Below, one piece after another: positions 61,256-64,000 of a DNA stretch of 64,000 bases. A program made the translations under genes and the position numbers. Source of the stretch: Psychrobacter sp. FDAARGOS_221 (GTDB lineage Bacteria; Pseudomonadota; Gammaproteobacteria; Pseudomonadales; Moraxellaceae); assembly GCF_002313155.2 (NCBI RefSeq), contig NZ_NWFK02000001.1, positions 3,096,998 through 3,160,997 on the forward strand. Direction: 5' to 3'. Position 1 is the first letter of the stretch, and each line of letters begins with the position of its first letter. The notes beneath the pieces were generated by a model. It was given only the letters and a program-made list of their open reading frames with translations, did no database searches and was not told the origin of the DNA.

Positions 61256-61921
61256 GTGAGACGCAACCACACTAAACTTCCAGATACCAGCAAGCCTCGC
61301 ACGCTTGCCAAGCAAAGTGTAGAGCCAAGTCCTTTGTTTGATTTATTCACCAAAAACTCCACCATGGCAGTGTATGTCAATCAGTTCATCTCTTGGGATA
61401 CCAACCTGTGTATCCATATCAATCGATACTCAACCAACTATGTCATAGCCACCTTCTTTAAGGTGGTTAGTCGTTTAGGCGATGGATGGTTCTGGTATTT
61501 GATGTTAATTTCCGCTTTTGTATTAAATGGTTTATCGGCAATCATACCTTTAGTATCGACATTGGTTATCAGTCTTAGTGGACTGGCAATTTATAAACTA
61601 CTAAAAGTTAAAACAGTGCGCCCAAGACCGTATCAAGTGCATCAAGTCATCGTATTGGGTGAGCGACCACTGGATGTGTTTAGCTTTCCCTCAGGGCATA
61701 CCTTACAAGCGGTTTTATTCACCTCAACCTTAGGCAGCTATTTCCCTGAGTTGTTGCCTATCATGCTCCCGTTTGCTTTATTGGTTGCCTTATCACGTAT
61801 GGTATTGGGCCTTCATTATCCAACTGATGTGTTGATTGGTGCCTGTATTGGTTATGCACTGTCTTTATGGGTAACCGATGTACAACAATTGATTGAGCAA
61901 GCAGTTGTGGTAATCGGTTAG
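61256..61921 (+). CDS. PAP2 family membrane phosphatase
   Basis: A 221-residue inner-membrane phosphatase with five to six helices. It carries all three PAP2 motifs: KTVRPRPYQ (K-x6-RP type), FPSGHT, and SRMVLGLHYPTD with the catalytic His and Asp. Substrates of the family include phosphatidate, phosphatidylglycerophosphate and undecaprenyl diphosphate; none can be picked. The start is GTG with AAGGGG eight bases upstream; an ATG five bases before it is out of frame. It probably forms a unit with the glycosyltransferase. Confidence 0.92.
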   Translation: MRRNHTKLPDTSKPRTLAKQSVEPSPLFDLFTKNSTMAVYVNQFISWDTNLCIHINRYSTNYVIATFFKVVSRLGDGWFWYLMLISAFVLNGLSAIIPLVSTLVISLSGLAIYKLLKVKTVRPRPYQVHQVIVLGERPLDVFSFPSGHTLQAVLFTSTLGSYFPELLPIMLPFALLVALSRMVLGLHYPTDVLIGACIGYALSLWVTDVQQLIEQAVVVIG

Positions 61922-62271
61922 ATTTGAATCTAGTGTGGTTTGTATTATACGGCGGCTTTGAAAATTAAATAGTGGTTGTGGTTATAAGATGGAAATAGTT
62001 TTTAGATAAATTTAGTTGTTAGATAGCTATATTTATGTTATCAGTATGTCGTTATTAGAAAGCTATCACTGTTAATTATTAAAGCTAAATAGTATCCACT
62101 ATCAATTGACCAGTAGCCATCATATAGCAATGGAAAGTAATGGATTAATTAAAAAAATATCGCTCACCTTATTTGCAACACAAGCAAAAAAATTAATACA
62201 ACCAGTCATCTTGTCAATGTCAGTTATGTGGTAGGCTTATAGATATATCAGTACATATTAGGAGCCGAGCC
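61922..62271. other. 350-base intergenic region before glnE
   Basis: AT-rich DNA with no ORF that could be supported. GGAG at 62261-62264 stands seven bases before a TTG (62272) that looks like the original glnE start. Confidence 0.45.
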
Positions 62272-64000
62272 TTGCCATCTGCGAATCACACCTCTCATCT
62301 TTAGCTCAAGACAAGCTAGCTCAAGACAAGCTAGCTCAAGATAAACAATCTATTTCATCCAATCAGACCATTCCCGCCAGCGCCATAACGCCTGAGTACA
62401 TTGAACAATTAAGAATAGCCAGTCCATTTGCGTATCAAATTTGGCAAAGTAGACAATCTGTTTGTCAAAACTTTTTGACCAGCTATCCCTTAGGTGAGTC
62501 ATTATCACCGCAACAAGTCTGTGATCTAATTGATGACTACACCTTAGACGATGGCCTCGATGGTGAGCTGCAGCGTGCTGATGAAGCAGGGGTCATGAAG
62601 GGGCTACGCCGCTTACGAGAGCTGCTAATGCTGCGCTGGATTTGGCAAGATGCACTAGGCATTATCAGTTTGGAGCGCCTAACCGCTGAGCTGTCTTATT
62701 TTTCTGATAACTGCATTATCTTTGTCAAAGACTATGTGTGGGAGACGATGGTCAAGCGCTATGGTCGGCCTACTTTTATCGATGCCAAAGGTCAACAACA
62801 AGTTGATGATATGGCCATCTATGCAATGGGTAAGCTTGGCGCTCAAGAGCTAAATTTATCCAGTGATATTGACTTGATCTTTGTGCATCGCGCGCGCGGT
62901 CAGACCGATGGAGATAAAACGCAAGGAACTAAGTGTATTGATAACAAGCGCTTTATGATCAAACTCGGTCAAGGCATTATTAAGATACTTGATACCAATA
63001 CTGCTGATGGCTTTGTCTTTAGAGTGGATATGCGCCTGCGTCCATGGGGTGAGGGCAGTGACTTAGCGATTCATTTATCGGCGTTAGAGAAGTATTTTGC
63101 TGATCAAGGCCGTGCTTGGGAACGTTTTGCTTGGTTAAAAGCGCGTATTGTCAACGATATTGACAATACTTTTAAACAGAATCTAGACGACATTACCAAG
63201 CCGTTTGTGTTCCGCTATTATGTGGATTACAGTGCCTTTGCTGCACTGCGCGAAATGAAGTCATTAATTCAGAACCAAGTGGCGCAAAGGGAAGATTTAG
63301 ACAACGTCAAATTAGGCGCGGGTGGTATTCGTGATATAGAGTTCGTAGTACAGGCCTTTCAGTTAATTTATGGTGGCCGTCATAGTCAGTTAGAGGTGAA
63401 AACCTTGTTTGCAAGCCATGCAAGTGCTACATGAGTTTGACTTTTTAGATGACCAAACCTATCACAACCTAGAAGCTGCTTATCGATTCTTACGTCGTGT
63501 TGAACATGGTATTCAAGCCATTCATGATCAACAAACTCAAAAGCTACCCAGTGACCCTGAGTGTCAGCATAACTTAGCCATTACCTTAGGGTTTGACGGT
63601 TGGGATGCCTTCTTGCAGCAGCTTAATACGCATCGTAAAAATGTGCATATTCCCTTTGATCGGATGGTTACTGAGCGTCAAAACGGCTACCAATACCAGT
63701 GTCGATGCTAAAGATGAGCTACAAAGCCTAACCCGTATCTTAACCGAAGAAAAATAACAACAAGCTGGAGCAGTTTTGGAACAGTAAACTGGTCGCTAAT
63801 TTGACCCAAGAAGCCAAGAATCGACTGGATACTGCCTATCCGGTGCTGGTGCATGCGCTACTTGAGCATGAGAATAAGCAGGGTAAGGCAAATGTGGCTT
63901 TGCCGCGCTTAATCGATCTATTAGAAGCCATTCTGTCGCCGCTCTAATTTACCTGGTGATGTTGGCTGAGAATCCTAATGCTACCGTCAACTTAATTCCC
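62272..64000 (+). pseudogene. glnE: glnE (glutamine synthetase adenylyltransferase), broken by several frameshifts, cut by window end
   Basis: GlnE adenylylates and deadenylylates glutamine synthetase. Clear GlnE sequence is present: MGKLGAQELNLSSDIDLIF, FRVDMRLRPWGEGSD, RAWERFAWLKARI, GAGGIRDIEF and AAYRFLRRVEHGIQ. It lies in several frames. A TTG at 62272 with a ribosome binding site reads into a stop after 10 codons, while the GlnE frame is open from 62262 with no usual start before TTG 62475. Shifts then occur near 63418, 63690, 63757 and 63940, some at A runs. Codons between the breaks still read as good GlnE. It is either a recent pseudogene or an error-rich assembly stretch. Confidence 0.88.
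62302..62346 (+). repeat. Three tandem copies of a 15-base unit in the glnE N-terminal region
   Basis: TAGCTCAAGACAAGC occurs twice exactly and a third time with changes in the last bases. In the GlnE frame it encodes LAQDK three times. Slippage here could explain the lost link to the TTG start at 62272. Confidence 0.8.

Overview
The window looks like a chromosomal segment of a Psychrobacter-type gammaproteobacterium (Moraxellaceae). The basis is inference from protein character: an RTX system resembling those of Moraxella, a lipase with its dedicated foldase, an NF038104-type small lipoprotein, the ppsA/ppsR pair, and modest GC with visibly AT-rich intergenic DNA. No rRNA, tRNA, CRISPR array, transposase or prophage gene was seen.

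Layout. 1-9.5 kb: the end of a probable cvpA, then purF, a DASS-type anion transporter, a MATE exporter, and secF, secD and yajC on the minus strand. 9.9-12.4 kb: lapA-like, pyrF and a histidine-phosphatase-fold gene facing rpsT. 12.9-18.1 kb: an RDD/GYF_2 membrane protein and the divergent pair ppsA / ppsR (PEP synthase and its regulatory kinase/phosphorylase). 18.4-26.3 kb: sthA, a PiT phosphate transporter, a HIT protein, a BCCT osmolyte transporter and dusB, each closed by a visible intrinsic terminator. 26.4-33.9 kb: a complete RTX toxin and type I secretion locus on the minus strand, transcribed in the order B-D-C-A instead of the usual C-A-B-D. A strong sigma70-like promoter in front of C-A and a nested pair of competing hairpins separate the two halves. 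34-40.9 kb: an orphan double-ATPase ABC protein (YejF type), folE, fabI, a 55-residue small protein, the ribosomal oxygenase RoxA, a small lipoprotein and YjdF. 40.9-46 kb: mnmA, a 70-residue membrane protein and purB (the small gene sits where hflD lies in many relatives), then ispF, grxD and an unrecognised gene. 46-51.4 kb: a CreBC-like two-component system, a TauE/SafE permease and a lipoprotein glycerophosphodiesterase. 51.7-54.7 kb: an esterase, a secreted lipase and its foldase (lipA-lifO). 54.9-59.2 kb: a small L7/L12-like protein, ppa, an entericidin-like lipoprotein, trmL and tusD-tusC-tusB-tusE. 59.5-64 kb: a GT4 glycosyltransferase, a PAP2 phosphatase and a glnE interrupted by about five frameshifts.

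Most genes are housekeeping. The accessory content is the RTX locus, the lipase/foldase pair, the two copies of a short MITE-like element with terminal inverted repeats (37.8 and 48.9 kb), and the broken glnE. The most notable observations are the permuted RTX locus with its own C-A promoter, the apparent loss of the second acyl-acceptor lysine in the toxin, and the mutually exclusive hairpins at the D/C junction. Functional calls rest on recalled family motifs; no database search was run.
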